NCBI GenBank assembly: GCA_913057845.1
Contig: CAJXPC010000115.1
Span: forward strand, 1-6,182
DNA: 6,182 nt
Direction of reading: 5' to 3'
Source: an uncultured Pseudomonadota bacterium
GTDB lineage: Bacteria > Pseudomonadota > Gammaproteobacteria > Burkholderiales > Eutrophovitaceae
Made by a program: the position numbers and the translations under genes. How positions within the stretch are numbered: position 1 is the stretch's first letter; each line of letters begins with the position of its first letter. The notes under the pieces are model-generated. The model did no database searches, had not been told where the DNA came from, and saw only the letters and a list, made by a program, of their open reading frames with translations. Positions 1-6,182 of this stretch are shown in pieces.

Positions 1-39
1 GAGAGGTCTCGTGGGCTCGGAGATGTGTATAAGAGACAG
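1..39 (+). other. Nextera (Tn5) i7-side adapter contamination, left end
   Basis: Artificial sequence. Positions 6-39 match the Illumina Nextera Read 2 adapter, ending in the 19-base Tn5 mosaic end AGATGTGTATAAGAGACAG at 21-39. Positions 1-5 (GAGAG) are the tail of an i7 index in reverse complement; they fit the end of GTAGAGAG, the complement of the index read complete at the other contig end. The adapter is open in frame with dnaK, so a GTG at 25 gives a false start reading MYKRQ. Bases 1-39 should be trimmed; native sequence begins at 40. Confidence 0.98.
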
Positions 40-1530
40 TACTTCAACGATTCACAGCGACAAGCCACCAAGGATGCTGGGAAAATCGCAGGATTGGAAG
101 TGAAGCGGATCATCAATGAGCCGACTGCAGCCGCACTTGCATTTGGCATGGACAAAAAGCAAGGCGATAGAAAAATTGCTCTTTACGACTTGGGTGGTGG
201 GACCTTCGACGTTTCAATTATAGAAATTGCTGAGGTGGATGGCGAACATCAATTTGAGGTGCTCTCTACAAATGGAGATACATTTTTAGGGGGTGAAGAT
301 TTCGACCAGCGAATCATTGATTACCTAGCGGACGAATTTAAGAAAGATCAAGGAGTCAACCTCCGCGGCGATGTCTTAGCGTTGCAGCGTCTAAAAGAAG
401 CAGCAGAGAAAGCAAAAATCGAACTATCCTCCAGCCAACAGACAGATGTGAACTTACCTTACATCACTGCTGACGCGTCAGGACCCAAACACCTTAACGT
501 CAAAATAACACGCGCTAAACTTGAGAGTTTAGTGGATGACTTAATCAGTCGAACAGTTGAGCCTTGTCGCGTCGCAATCAAAGATGCAGGAGTTAAAATC
601 TCTGATATCGATGACATCATCCTTGTTGGCGGCATGACAAGAATGCCCAAAGTTCAGGAAACAGTTAAGAACTTCTTTAACAAAGAGCCACGCAAAGACG
701 TCAATCCAGATGAAGCCGTTGCGGTAGGCGCCGCAATCCAAGGTGGTGTTTTGCGAGGTGATGTCAAAGATGTTTTATTGCTCGACGTAACACCACTGTC
801 CCTTGGAATCGAGACTTTAGGTGGCGTTATGACAAAGCTTATCCAAAAGAATACGACCATACCAACGAAAGCGAATCAAGCATTCTCAACAGCTGAGGAT
901 AATCAAACGGCGGTCACGATCCACGTCCTCCAAGGAGAACGTGAAATGTCTACAGATAATAAATCTTTGGGTCAATTCAACTTAACCGACATTCCAGCAG
1001 CCGGGCGCGGGATGCCACAAATCGAGGTCAATTTCGATATAGATGCAAACGGCATATTACATGTCTCGGCCAAAGATAAAGCAACGGGAAAAGAAAACAA
1101 AATCACTATCAAAGCCAACTCTGGGCTATCCGATGAGGAAGTCGAAAAAATGGTCAAAGACGCAGAGGCTCATGCTGAAGATGACCGAAAAGCCAGGGAA
1201 TTAGTCGATATCAGGAATCAGTGTGACTCCCTAATACACAGTGCTCGTAAAACACTCAGCGAAAACGTGGACAAGGTTTCAGAAGAGGAAAAGACGAAGA
1301 TAGAGGACGCAGCAAAGGATGCTGAAGAGGCATTAAAAAATGGTGATAAAGACGATATCGAAGCTAAATCGCAAGCGTTGTCGATTCTAGCTCAATCTTT
1401 AGCAGAAAAAATGTATGCGGAACAGGCCGAATCGGCGTCTGGTGACGGTCAAGATGGAGCCCAAGATAATGATGGAGATGTTGTCGACGCAGAATTTGAA
1501 GAAGTTGAAGACGATAAAAAAACATCGTAA
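40..1530 (+). CDS. dnaK: Molecular chaperone DnaK (Hsp70), 5'-truncated by contig end
   Basis: Cytoplasmic ATP-dependent Hsp70 chaperone that binds exposed hydrophobic segments and works with DnaJ and GrpE. The native part starts at the YFND motif, equivalent to about residue 145 of E. coli DnaK, so roughly 144 residues of the nucleotide-binding domain, including the first phosphate-binding loop, lie off the contig. Visible landmarks are [13 protein letters not shown] (Hsp70 signature 2; its GGGT threonine, codon 202-204, matches E. coli T199), [13 protein letters not shown] (signature 3), the interdomain linker VLLLD at 772-786, the substrate-binding beta domain, and a charged helical lid ending in [15 protein letters not shown], the usual bacterial DnaK tail. 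Length and spacing match E. coli without gaps from the start to the linker. The stop is TAA at 1528-1530. dnaJ follows 96 bp downstream, the classical dnaK-dnaJ order. The promoter, probably heat-shock controlled in relatives, is not in the window. The truncation is an assembly edge, not a mutation. Confidence 0.98.
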   Translation, partial: YFNDSQRQATKDAGKIAGLEVKRIINEPTAAALAFGMDKKQGDRKIALYDLGGGTFDVSIIEIAEVDGEHQFEVLSTNGDTFLGGEDFDQRIIDYLADEFKKDQGVNLRGDVLALQRLKEAAEKAKIELSSSQQTDVNLPYITADASGPKHLNVKITRAKLESLVDDLISRTVEPCRVAIKDAGVKISDIDDIILVGGMTRMPKVQETVKNFFNKEPRKDVNPDEAVAVGAAIQGGVLRGDVKDVLLLDVTPLSLGIETLGGVMTKLIQKNTTIPTKANQAFSTAEDNQTAVTIHVLQGEREMSTDNKSLGQFNLTDIPAAGRGMPQIEVNFDIDANGILHVSAKDKATGKENKITIKANSGLSDEEVEKMVKDAEAHAEDDRKARELVDIRNQCDSLIHSARKTLSENVDKVSEEEKTKIEDAAKDAEEALKNGDKDDIEAKSQALSILAQSLAEKMYAEQAESASGDGQDGAQDNDGDVVDAEFEEVEDDKKTS

Positions 1531-1550
1531 TTGTAAACATTAGATCATGA

Positions 1551-1594
1551 AGCAAAGCAATGGTCGAGAAGGTTTCCCTCTCGACCATTTTGCT
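1551..1594 (+). terminator. Hairpin between dnaK and dnaJ, possible partial terminator or processing site
   Basis: An 11-bp perfect stem pairs AATGGTCGAGA (1559-1569) with TCTCGACCATT (1579-1589). The 9-base loop can form two further G-C pairs (1571-1572 with 1576-1577). An outer AGCAA/TTGCT arm (1551-1555 with 1590-1594) can extend it across a 3-base bulge. The following bases, TTGCTGTTTTA, are only moderately T-rich, so full termination is doubtful. It lies 20 to 65 bases after the dnaK stop and ends 32 bases before the dnaJ start. I infer that it lowers dnaJ expression relative to dnaK or protects the dnaK mRNA 3' end. The structure is clear; the function is not. Confidence 0.55.
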
Positions 1595-1626
1595 GTTTTA
1601 AAGACCGCTTAACGCAAAAATTAATT

Positions 1627-2748
1627 ATGGCAAAAAGAGATTATTACGAAGTGCTAGGAATCAGTCGGGATGCAAGCGATAGCGACTTAAAGAAGATCTA
1701 TCGACGGCTTGCCATGAAGTACCATCCCGATAAAAATCCAGACAATCCAAAAGCTGAAGGGCAGTTTACGGAAGTGAAGGAAGCCTATGAGGTTTTATCA
1801 GATCCCGAAAAAAGAACCACCTATGATCAATACGGGCACGCTGGCCTTGATGGGTCTGCAGGCATGGGGGGCGGGAACGGATTCGGGGGATTCTCCGATT
1901 CATTTGGTGATATTTTTGGCGATGTCTTCGGCGGTGGTCGCGGTGGCAGACGCTCAAATGTTTATCGTGGATCGGACCTTAAATACAATCTTGAAATTTC
2001 ACTTGAAGAAGCAGCAAGGGGTACTGAAACAAAAATTAGGATTCCATCCTACAAAGAATGCAACCCCTGCAAGGGGACCGGCGCCAAGCCAGGAACCTCA
2101 CCAACCACCTGCCCAACATGTCAAGGGCAAGGACAGGTGCGCGTCACTCAAGGATTCTTCTCCATTGCACAAACATGTCCTGATTGTCAGGGGTCTGGAA
2201 AAGTCATTGGATCCCCGTGTGGTGATTGTAGTGGACAAGGTAGGGTTAGAGACAACAAAACACTATCAGTAAAAATCCCTGCGGGAGTAGACCAAGGCGA
2301 CCGTATACGACTGTCTGGGGAGGGGGAGGCCGGCGTGAACGGAGGCCCTTCAGGGGACCTTTATGTAGTCGTCAACACTCTGGCGCACGAAGTCTTTACG
2401 CGAGATGGGAATAATCTTCACTGCGAGATGCCGATCAGTTTTTCCACTGCGGCTTTAGGCGGAGAGATTCGAGTTCCCACGCTTGATGGCTCCGCCAAAA
2501 TAAAAATTTCCTCTGAGACACAAACAGGCAAGACTTTTAGGTTGCGCGGAAAAGGGATCAAAGGCGTACGCAGTAGCGGATACGGCGACCTGATGTGTCA
2601 CGTCCTTGTTGAAACTCCGGTTAATTTAACTGATAAGCAGAAGGAATTACTCACTGATCTTGAAGAAATCAATCAATCTAACACTCATTTACACAGCCCA
2701 AAGGCGAAATCGTGGATGGATAAAGTGAAAAGTTTTTTTGAGGGTTAA
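1627..2748 (+). CDS. dnaJ: Co-chaperone DnaJ (Hsp40, type I)
   Basis: Complete 373-residue type I Hsp40 (E. coli 376). It delivers substrates to DnaK and stimulates its ATPase. Domains in order: J domain, residues 1-70, with the essential HPD at 33-35; a Gly/Phe-rich linker at about 73-108 containing [11 protein letters not shown]; a zinc-binding domain with four intact CxxCxGxG repeats (Cys 145/148, 162/165, 184/187, 198/201), expected to bind two zinc ions; then the C-terminal substrate-binding and dimerisation domains ending in [11 protein letters not shown]. All eight zinc cysteines are present. The start is the ATG giving [11 protein letters not shown], the canonical N-terminus. No good Shine-Dalgarno lies ahead of it; the leader is A/T-rich, ending CGCAAAAATTAATT. 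It is the second gene after dnaK and probably cotranscribed through the intergenic hairpin. Its TAA stop (2746-2748) overlaps the cysS stop on the other strand. Confidence 0.98.
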   Translation: MAKRDYYEVLGISRDASDSDLKKIYRRLAMKYHPDKNPDNPKAEGQFTEVKEAYEVLSDPEKRTTYDQYGHAGLDGSAGMGGGNGFGGFSDSFGDIFGDVFGGGRGGRRSNVYRGSDLKYNLEISLEEAARGTETKIRIPSYKECNPCKGTGAKPGTSPTTCPTCQGQGQVRVTQGFFSIAQTCPDCQGSGKVIGSPCGDCSGQGRVRDNKTLSVKIPAGVDQGDRIRLSGEGEAGVNGGPSGDLYVVVNTLAHEVFTRDGNNLHCEMPISFSTAALGGEIRVPTLDGSAKIKISSETQTGKTFRLRGKGIKGVRSSGYGDLMCHVLVETPVNLTDKQKELLTDLEEINQSNTHLHSPKAKSWMDKVKSFFEG

Positions 2749-4118
2749 GATCTCCGCCAAGTCGTTTTTCCCGATGAATCTTCTAAGATAACCCCGGCCT
2801 TTAATAGCCGGTCTCTTAACTCGTCCGCTTCATCAAAGTTTTTATTTGCCCGAGCCTCGTCCCTTTCCTTAATCATGCCGTCAATCTCAGCAGCTGACAA
2901 TTCAGAATTCCCTCCGGCTTGAAGGAACTCAGATGGGTCTCGCCCCAGAAGACCTAAAACTCCGGCTAAACCCTTCAATAGTTTTGCAGTGGAGACACTC
3001 CGATCCCGATTCAAGTCACTCACCAAATCAAATAACACCGACATTGCCTCAGGCGTATTGAGATCATCATCTAATGCGGCGCGGAAACTCTTAGCTCGAG
3101 CATCACCCCAGTCAACCTCATCAGAAACAGCATCGAAGGTGATACCCTTTAGCGAAGTATACAAGCGATTCAATCCCAACTTGGCATCATCCAAATGATG
3201 ATCAGAATAATTTAACGGGCTTCGGTAATGCGCTCTAAGAATGAAGAATCGAATCACCTCTGCGTCATACCTACTCAGTATCTCCCGAACGGTAAAAAAA
3301 TTGCCCAGTGACTTAGACATCTTTTGATCGTCGACACGAACAAACCCATTATGCATCCAATAATTTACAAACTGATGATCATGCACACCCTCGGACTGAG
3401 CAATTTCATTCTCATGATGAGGAAATTGAAGGTCCTGTCCTCCACCATGAATATCAAAGTGCGCACCCAAATATCGCTCACTCATTGCTGAGCATTCAAT
3501 GTGCCAACCTGGCCTTCCTTCGCCCCAGGGAGATGGCCAGGATGGTTCGCCTGGCTTGGTGGCCTTCCAAAGTACGAAATCCATGGGATATATTTTGTCG
3601 GGGTTAACATCCACTCGCTCACCAGCTCGAAGATCCTCCAGTGACTTTCCGGACAATTTGCCGTAACCCTTGAATTTATTAACTGAGTAATAGACATCTC
3701 CAGCAGGACCTGCATATGCCAAACCCTTTGCAATCAACTGCTCAATCAGCGCAATCATCTGTGGGATATTATCGGAAGCCTTCGGCTCAAAGTCTGGAGT
3801 GGAAACACCAAGCGCCGCGGCGTCATCATTCATGGCTTGAATATAACGCTCAGTCAAATCTAAGAACGTCTCTTGATTTTCATTTGCTCTATTTATAATC
3901 TTGTCATCGATATCAGTAATATTTCGAACATAAAGAACATCGTAACCAGATGACCGAAGCCAACTTCGAACCATGTCAAAAACAACCATTACCCGCGCAT
4001 GGCCCAAATGACAGAAATCGTAAACCGTCATTCCACAGACGTACATACGCACCGAGTTTTCTTGAATCGGCTTAAAAACTTCTTTATTACGAGTAAGGGT
4101 ATTAAAAAATTTCAACAT
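2745..4118 (-). CDS. cysS: Cysteinyl-tRNA synthetase (class I)
   Basis: Charges tRNA-Cys with cysteine using ATP in the cytoplasm; essential for translation. From the ATG at 4118 it is 457 residues (E. coli 461) and begins [18 protein letters not shown], the standard N-terminus. With this start, the catalytic zinc ligands fall at Cys28, Cys209, His234 and Glu238, the E. coli numbers. The HIGH-type motif is HLGH at 37-40 and KMSKS is at 266-270. Other hallmarks are [21 protein letters not shown] and [11 protein letters not shown]. The C-terminal anticodon-binding part ends in TTWRRS. An upstream GTG at 4136 would add six residues, but these are not conserved and neither start has a clear Shine-Dalgarno. 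It is transcribed towards dnaJ, with stops overlapping by four bases, and diverges from ppiB. No key residue is missing. Confidence 0.97.
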   Translation of the reverse strand: MLKFFNTLTRNKEVFKPIQENSVRMYVCGMTVYDFCHLGHARVMVVFDMVRSWLRSSGYDVLYVRNITDIDDKIINRANENQETFLDLTERYIQAMNDDAAALGVSTPDFEPKASDNIPQMIALIEQLIAKGLAYAGPAGDVYYSVNKFKGYGKLSGKSLEDLRAGERVDVNPDKIYPMDFVLWKATKPGEPSWPSPWGEGRPGWHIECSAMSERYLGAHFDIHGGGQDLQFPHHENEIAQSEGVHDHQFVNYWMHNGFVRVDDQKMSKSLGNFFTVREILSRYDAEVIRFFILRAHYRSPLNYSDHHLDDAKLGLNRLYTSLKGITFDAVSDEVDWGDARAKSFRAALDDDLNTPEAMSVLFDLVSDLNRDRSVSTAKLLKGLAGVLGLLGRDPSEFLQAGGNSELSAAEIDGMIKERDEARANKNFDEADELRDRLLKAGVILEDSSGKTTWRRS

Positions 4119-4128
4119 ATCGCGATAT
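4117..4128. repeat. 12-bp perfect palindrome at the cysS start codon
   Basis: ATATCGCGATAT reads the same on both strands and overlaps the first two bases of the cysS ATG (4118-4116 on the minus strand). In the cysS mRNA it lies at the ribosome-binding position, so it could act as a protein-binding site or contribute to weak RNA structure at the start. Perfect 12-mers are expected about once or twice by chance in a window this size, so position alone makes it notable. Confidence 0.35.
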
Positions 4129-4199
4129 CGAGTCACGTCAAAAAACTACATAAAAAAATTCAACTAAGTGCTTGTCCAACGCTTAATTTAGAGGTGTGA

Positions 4200-4208
4200 A
4201 GTATAGCA
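4200..4208 (-). promoter_or_regulatory. Candidate extended -10 promoter element for cysS
   Basis: On the minus strand the sequence reads TGCTATACT: a TATACT hexamer (five of six matches to TATAAT) preceded by TGN, the extended -10 form recognised by sigma-70. No good -35 is visible 17 bases upstream, as is common for extended -10 promoters. Transcription would start near 4193 and leave a leader of about 75 nt before the ATG at 4118. A second, weaker option closer to the gene is TGGACA (4171-4176) with TTTTAT 17 bases downstream (about 4148-4153). Prediction by eye only. Confidence 0.4.
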
Positions 4209-4373
4209 GAGCACCTATTTTTAGCATCATAAACGCCGACAGATCGCAGCTCACATGGACTCGCAGACACCATTTCTGATATCGTTAGCCAGGCTACTTC
4301 ATTAAACCGCATCAAGTTTAGAAGTGTTCAACTAGTTTAAGAATTAAAGAACTCATATTCACACAACATTACA

Positions 4374-4378
4374 GAGAG
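4374..4378 (+). promoter_or_regulatory. Ribosome binding site of ppiB
   Basis: GAGAG stands six bases before the ppiB ATG at 4385. It is a purine-rich, partial Shine-Dalgarno at suitable spacing and supports this start. It is the best ribosome-binding sequence among the four visible gene starts. Confidence 0.5.
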
Positions 4379-4384
4379 AAATTA

Positions 4385-4885
4385 ATGGCCACACAAGTAA
4401 AAATAAAAACCTCAATGGGAGATATCGTCATTGAGCTAGATGAAGAAAAAGCCCCGAAAACAGTAGAAAACTTTCTACATTATGTAGATTCTGGCTTCTA
4501 CGACAGCACAATCTTTCATCGGGTTATTAAAGGATTCATGATCCAAGGTGGCGGCATGGACTCAAATATGAAAGAGAAAGAGACTCAGGCTCCAATCGAA
4601 AATGAGGCCAATAACGGGTTAAAGAACGAAGCTTATACCCTCGCAATGGCTCGAACTAACGATGTTCACTCAGCCACTTCCCAGTTCTTTATTAATGTAT
4701 CTAATAACGACTTCCTCAACTTCTCATCTGAAACACCCCAAGGATACGGATACTGTGTATTTGCTAAGGTCGTAGAAGGAGAACCAGTAGTCGATAAAAT
4801 TAAAGACGTCGCAACAGGAACCAATGGATTCCATCAAGATGTCCCCAGTGAGACGGTCATCATTGAAAATGTGGCGCGCGTCTAA
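4385..4885 (+). CDS. ppiB: Cytoplasmic peptidyl-prolyl cis-trans isomerase B (cyclophilin)
   Basis: A 166-residue single-domain cyclophilin (E. coli PpiB 164) that speeds cis-trans isomerisation of peptide bonds before proline during folding. The active-site residues of the family are visible: [13 protein letters not shown] gives Arg46, Phe51 and Gln54, and SQFFIN gives Phe102. The position of human CypA Trp121 is Phe110, as is usual for bacterial enzymes of the PpiB type. [14 protein letters not shown] closes the domain. No signal peptide is present: the N-terminus, [18 protein letters not shown], goes straight into the first strand, so the protein is cytoplasmic and distinct from periplasmic PpiA. 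lpxH follows after 28 bp in the same direction, and cysS diverges upstream. The lpxH-ppiB-cysS neighbourhood is also known from E. coli, which supports the identity. Confidence 0.97.
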   Translation: MATQVKIKTSMGDIVIELDEEKAPKTVENFLHYVDSGFYDSTIFHRVIKGFMIQGGGMDSNMKEKETQAPIENEANNGLKNEAYTLAMARTNDVHSATSQFFINVSNNDFLNFSSETPQGYGYCVFAKVVEGEPVVDKIKDVATGTNGFHQDVPSETVIIENVARV

Positions 4886-4913
4886 CGGAATGCGATACAT
4901 CCTGCATAAGTAA

Positions 4914-5648
4914 ATGAAACCTAATATAAATTTCATTTTCATTGCGGACCTACATTTATCTCCCTCAGCAACCGCAAAAACGAACATATTTTTGCGGTTG
5001 CTAGAGAGATATGCCGCTCCTTCTAATCACCTGTTTATTCTAGGTGACCTGTTCGAGTATTGGGTCGGGGATGACGACATTAACAACCCGCTATTTTCGA
5101 CTGTCGTGCCAGCTCTAAGAGCTTTAACAGATGCAGGAGCCAAGCTCAGCCTCATGCGAGGCAATAGAGATTTTTTGATGGGAGAGCAATTAGCGGGACT
5201 AACGCATGGGGAGATGCTTTCAGATCCTCACCTCATAGAGATCCATGGCGAAAAAACACTGCTAAGCCACGGAGATCAATGGTGTACTGATGACACAGAG
5301 TACCAAGCAATACGTTCAATTGTTAGATCTAATCAGTGGATCGATGATTTTGTAAAACTACCGATTAGCGAGAGGAACAAACGGGCACAAAGTTATCGAG
5401 AGAAAAGTGATGCCTCAAAAGAAAAAAAGATCGCTGAAATCATGGATGTTTCAATTCAAACCGTAGACGAAGCATTTGAAACGTACAATTGTCGCAGAAT
5501 AATTCATGGGCACACGCACCGCCATGCCCATCATAAACAGTTGGTTAATGAGCAAACTCTAGAGAGATTCGTGCTCGCAGATTGGCGTACAAGAGGACAA
5601 GCCTTAGTGATTAATGAATCGGGCTACTTAGACCAATTTTTCGATTGA
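4914..5648 (+). CDS. lpxH: UDP-2,3-diacylglucosamine pyrophosphatase LpxH
   Basis: Metallophosphoesterase that cleaves UDP-2,3-diacylglucosamine to 2,3-diacylglucosamine 1-phosphate (lipid X) and UMP, the fourth step of lipid A synthesis, at the inner face of the cytoplasmic membrane. It has 244 residues (E. coli 240). The family motifs are complete: DLH (Asp12, His14), GDLFEYWVGDDD (Asp45), GNRD (Asn84, Arg85), the HGDQWCTDD segment (His119) and HGHTHR (His198, His200), which together bind the two metals and the phosphate. A TAA directly before the ATG (4911-4913) is in frame, so 4914 is the earliest possible start. Shine-Dalgarno is weak (ATAAG). It lies 28 bp after ppiB, so the two are probably cotranscribed. 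A hairpin terminator begins within its last codons. LpxH rather than LpxI or LpxG points to a beta- or gammaproteobacterium. Confidence 0.96.
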   Translation: MKPNINFIFIADLHLSPSATAKTNIFLRLLERYAAPSNHLFILGDLFEYWVGDDDINNPLFSTVVPALRALTDAGAKLSLMRGNRDFLMGEQLAGLTHGEMLSDPHLIEIHGEKTLLSHGDQWCTDDTEYQAIRSIVRSNQWIDDFVKLPISERNKRAQSYREKSDASKEKKIAEIMDVSIQTVDEAFETYNCRRIIHGHTHRHAHHKQLVNEQTLERFVLADWRTRGQALVINESGYLDQFFD

Positions 5649-5661
5649 AGTAGCCAATTTT
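5622..5661 (+). terminator. Rho-independent terminator of the ppiB-lpxH unit
   Basis: GGCTACTT (5622-5629) pairs perfectly with AAGTAGCC (5648-5655). An inner CAAT/ATTG stem (5634-5637 with 5644-5647) lies across a 4-base bulge, with a 6-base loop, and AATTTT follows the stem, ending in a four-T run at 5658-5661. The 5' arm is made of lpxH codons for Gly-Tyr-Leu and the stop codon TGA overlaps the start of the 3' arm. The minus strand has no T-run after the stem, so it is not an obvious terminator for purF, which converges from the right. Confidence 0.7.
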
Positions 5662-5671
5662 AAGACTCGGC

Positions 5672-6135
5672 TCACCCATTAATAACATCTAAGTCTAAAT
5701 CAGCCGTCGCCTGCAAAACTGACGACAGTTTCTCATCGTTCCGTTCACCCTCTACAGAAACTAAGTAGTCAGCCGATACGTCTCCCGTCACGTACTCCCC
5801 AGTGAAGCACGAAGCTTCAAACTGTGTGATTTTCGGATTGAACGAAGCGCAACCAGCTATAAGATCTTCAACGGTTTGATAGATGATACGATCAACTCCG
5901 ATTTCGGCCGCTATCGCCTCCTCATCCCGACCATGCGCTATCAACTCCTTTGAGCTTGGCATATCAATGCCATAAACGTTTGGGAAACGAACCGGCGGCG
6001 CGGCAGATGCAAAGTACACCTGAGTTGCCCCAGCATCTCTCGCCATTTGCACAATTTCTCGACTGGTAGTCCCCCGCACGATGGAGTCATCGACAAGCAA
6101 TACATTTTTACCTTTAAATTCGGATCCGATTGCGT
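5672..6135 (-). CDS. purF: Amidophosphoribosyltransferase PurF, C-terminal part (5' end off contig)
   Basis: PurF makes 5-phosphoribosylamine from PRPP and glutamine, the first committed step of purine synthesis. Only the C-terminal 153 or so residues are present; E. coli PurF has 505, so about 350 are missing, including the N-terminal glutaminase domain and its catalytic cysteine. The native frame enters at the adapter junction reading [35 protein letters not shown] is the type I phosphoribosyltransferase PRPP-binding loop. [21 protein letters not shown] and the end of the protein, finishing DLDVING and TGA at 5674-5672, follow the family pattern. A TTG at 6100 is not the start, since conserved residues continue upstream of it. 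It converges on lpxH with a 23-bp gap. The truncation is an assembly edge. Confidence 0.96.
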
Positions 6136-6182
6136 CTGTCTCTTATACACATCTCCGAGCCCACGAGACCTCTCTACATCTC
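6136..6182 (-). other. Nextera (Tn5) i7-side adapter and index contamination, right end
   Basis: Artificial sequence. Positions 6136-6169 are the reverse complement of the Nextera Read 2 adapter, starting with the Tn5 mosaic end (6136-6154). CTCTCTAC at 6170-6177 matches my memory of Illumina Nextera i7 index N707, and ATCTC at 6178-6182 begins the P7 flow-cell sequence. Positions 6136-6174 are the exact reverse complement of positions 1-39, so both contig ends carry the same index. On the minus strand a GTG at 6150 begins a false MYKRQ frame. Native sequence ends at 6135. Confidence 0.98.

Larger units (their letters stand above)
4119..4384. other. Divergent intergenic region between cysS and ppiB
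   Basis: These 266 bp contain the 5' ends of two divergently transcribed genes. I see no RNA gene and no convincing coding frame. It holds the candidate cysS promoter, the 11-bp interrupted palindrome TAGCCAGGCTA (4286-4296), and the near-palindrome TTCAACTAGTTTAA (4327-4340, core AACTAGTT) about 45 bases before ppiB. No strong sigma-70 promoter for ppiB is recognisable; CATATT at 4354-4359 is the best -10-like hexamer but lacks a -35. The palindromes could be operator sites, which is a guess. Confidence 0.5.

Noticed and set aside
459..860. Several minus-strand open frames opposite dnaK
   Set aside because: They are 63-68 codons long, overlap each other in different frames and lie opposite highly conserved DnaK codons; no support as genes.
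1787..2272. 161-codon open frame on the plus strand inside dnaJ
   Set aside because: It overlaps conserved dnaJ, including the zinc-finger region, in another frame, and its translation shows no recognisable domain. It is a shadow of dnaJ.
2794..2811. CCGGC/GCCGG hairpin just beyond the dnaJ stop as a dnaJ terminator
   Set aside because: The stem is only 5 bp, lies within cysS codons and is followed by TCTCTTAAC rather than a T-tract.
4119..4136. N-terminal extension of CysS from the GTG at 4136
   Set aside because: The six added residues are not part of the family; the ATG at 4118 reproduces E. coli numbering of all zinc ligands and of KMSKS. Kept only as an alternative.
4192..4222. AGGTG/CACCT stem followed by ATTTTTAG as a plus-strand terminator
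   Set aside because: The 5-6 bp stem has a loop of more than 12 bases and no plus-strand gene ends nearby. The same bases fit better as a cysS promoter region.
4141..4384. A tRNA or small RNA gene in the cysS-ppiB gap
   Set aside because: No T-arm consensus, acceptor stem or CCA end could be found, and no hairpin plus T-tract typical of a small RNA.
5672..6100. A complete 142-residue phosphoribosyltransferase-like protein starting at TTG 6100
   Set aside because: Conserved PurF residues (EFKGKNV) continue upstream in frame to the adapter junction, so it is the truncated end of PurF and not a separate small gene.
1..6182. Perfect 39-bp inverted terminal repeats containing Tn5 mosaic ends, suggesting a transposon carrying six genes
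   Set aside because: The repeats are sequencing adapter including index and P7 bases. No transposase is present, the genes are housekeeping genes cut at both edges, and the bases next to the two ends (TACTTCAAC and CGATTGCGT) show no 9-bp target duplication.

Overview
This window is a short contig of ordinary chromosomal housekeeping DNA from a Gram-negative bacterium, most likely an uncultured gammaproteobacterium. The reasons are the LpxH type of lipid A enzyme (typical of beta- and gammaproteobacteria), proteins that align almost without gaps to my memory of the E. coli DnaK, DnaJ, CysS and PpiB sequences, and the lpxH-ppiB-cysS gene cluster, which E. coli also has. Base composition looks even and slightly AT-rich throughout, with no compositional break that would suggest an island. 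I cannot name a genus from the sequence.

Both ends are not biological. Positions 1-39 and 6136-6182 are Illumina Nextera (Tn5) i7-side adapter with index bases, left on the assembly. They form a perfect 39-bp inverted terminal repeat that imitates a transposon and create false starts reading MYKRQ. Real sequence runs from 40 to 6135.

Layout: (1) 40-2748, plus strand: the 3' three-quarters of dnaK, then complete dnaJ, separated by 96 bp holding a strong hairpin that looks like a partial terminator. (2) 2745-4118, minus strand: complete cysS, convergent with dnaJ, the two sharing the four bases TTAA as overlapping stop codons. (3) 4119-4384: divergent intergenic region between cysS and ppiB, with a candidate cysS promoter and small palindromes. 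(4) 4385-5648, plus strand: ppiB and lpxH, a probable two-gene operon ending in a hairpin terminator that begins inside lpxH. (5) 5672-6135, minus strand: the 3' end of purF, cut by the contig end.

Functionally, DnaK and DnaJ are partner chaperones and PpiB is a cytoplasmic prolyl isomerase, so three of the six genes serve protein folding. CysS charges tRNA-Cys, LpxH makes a lipid A precursor and PurF commits PRPP to purine synthesis. I found no mobile element, CRISPR array, RNA gene, toxin or defence system, and no evidence of an undescribed system. What deserves a second look is the adapter contamination and a few regulatory-looking structures at gene boundaries.
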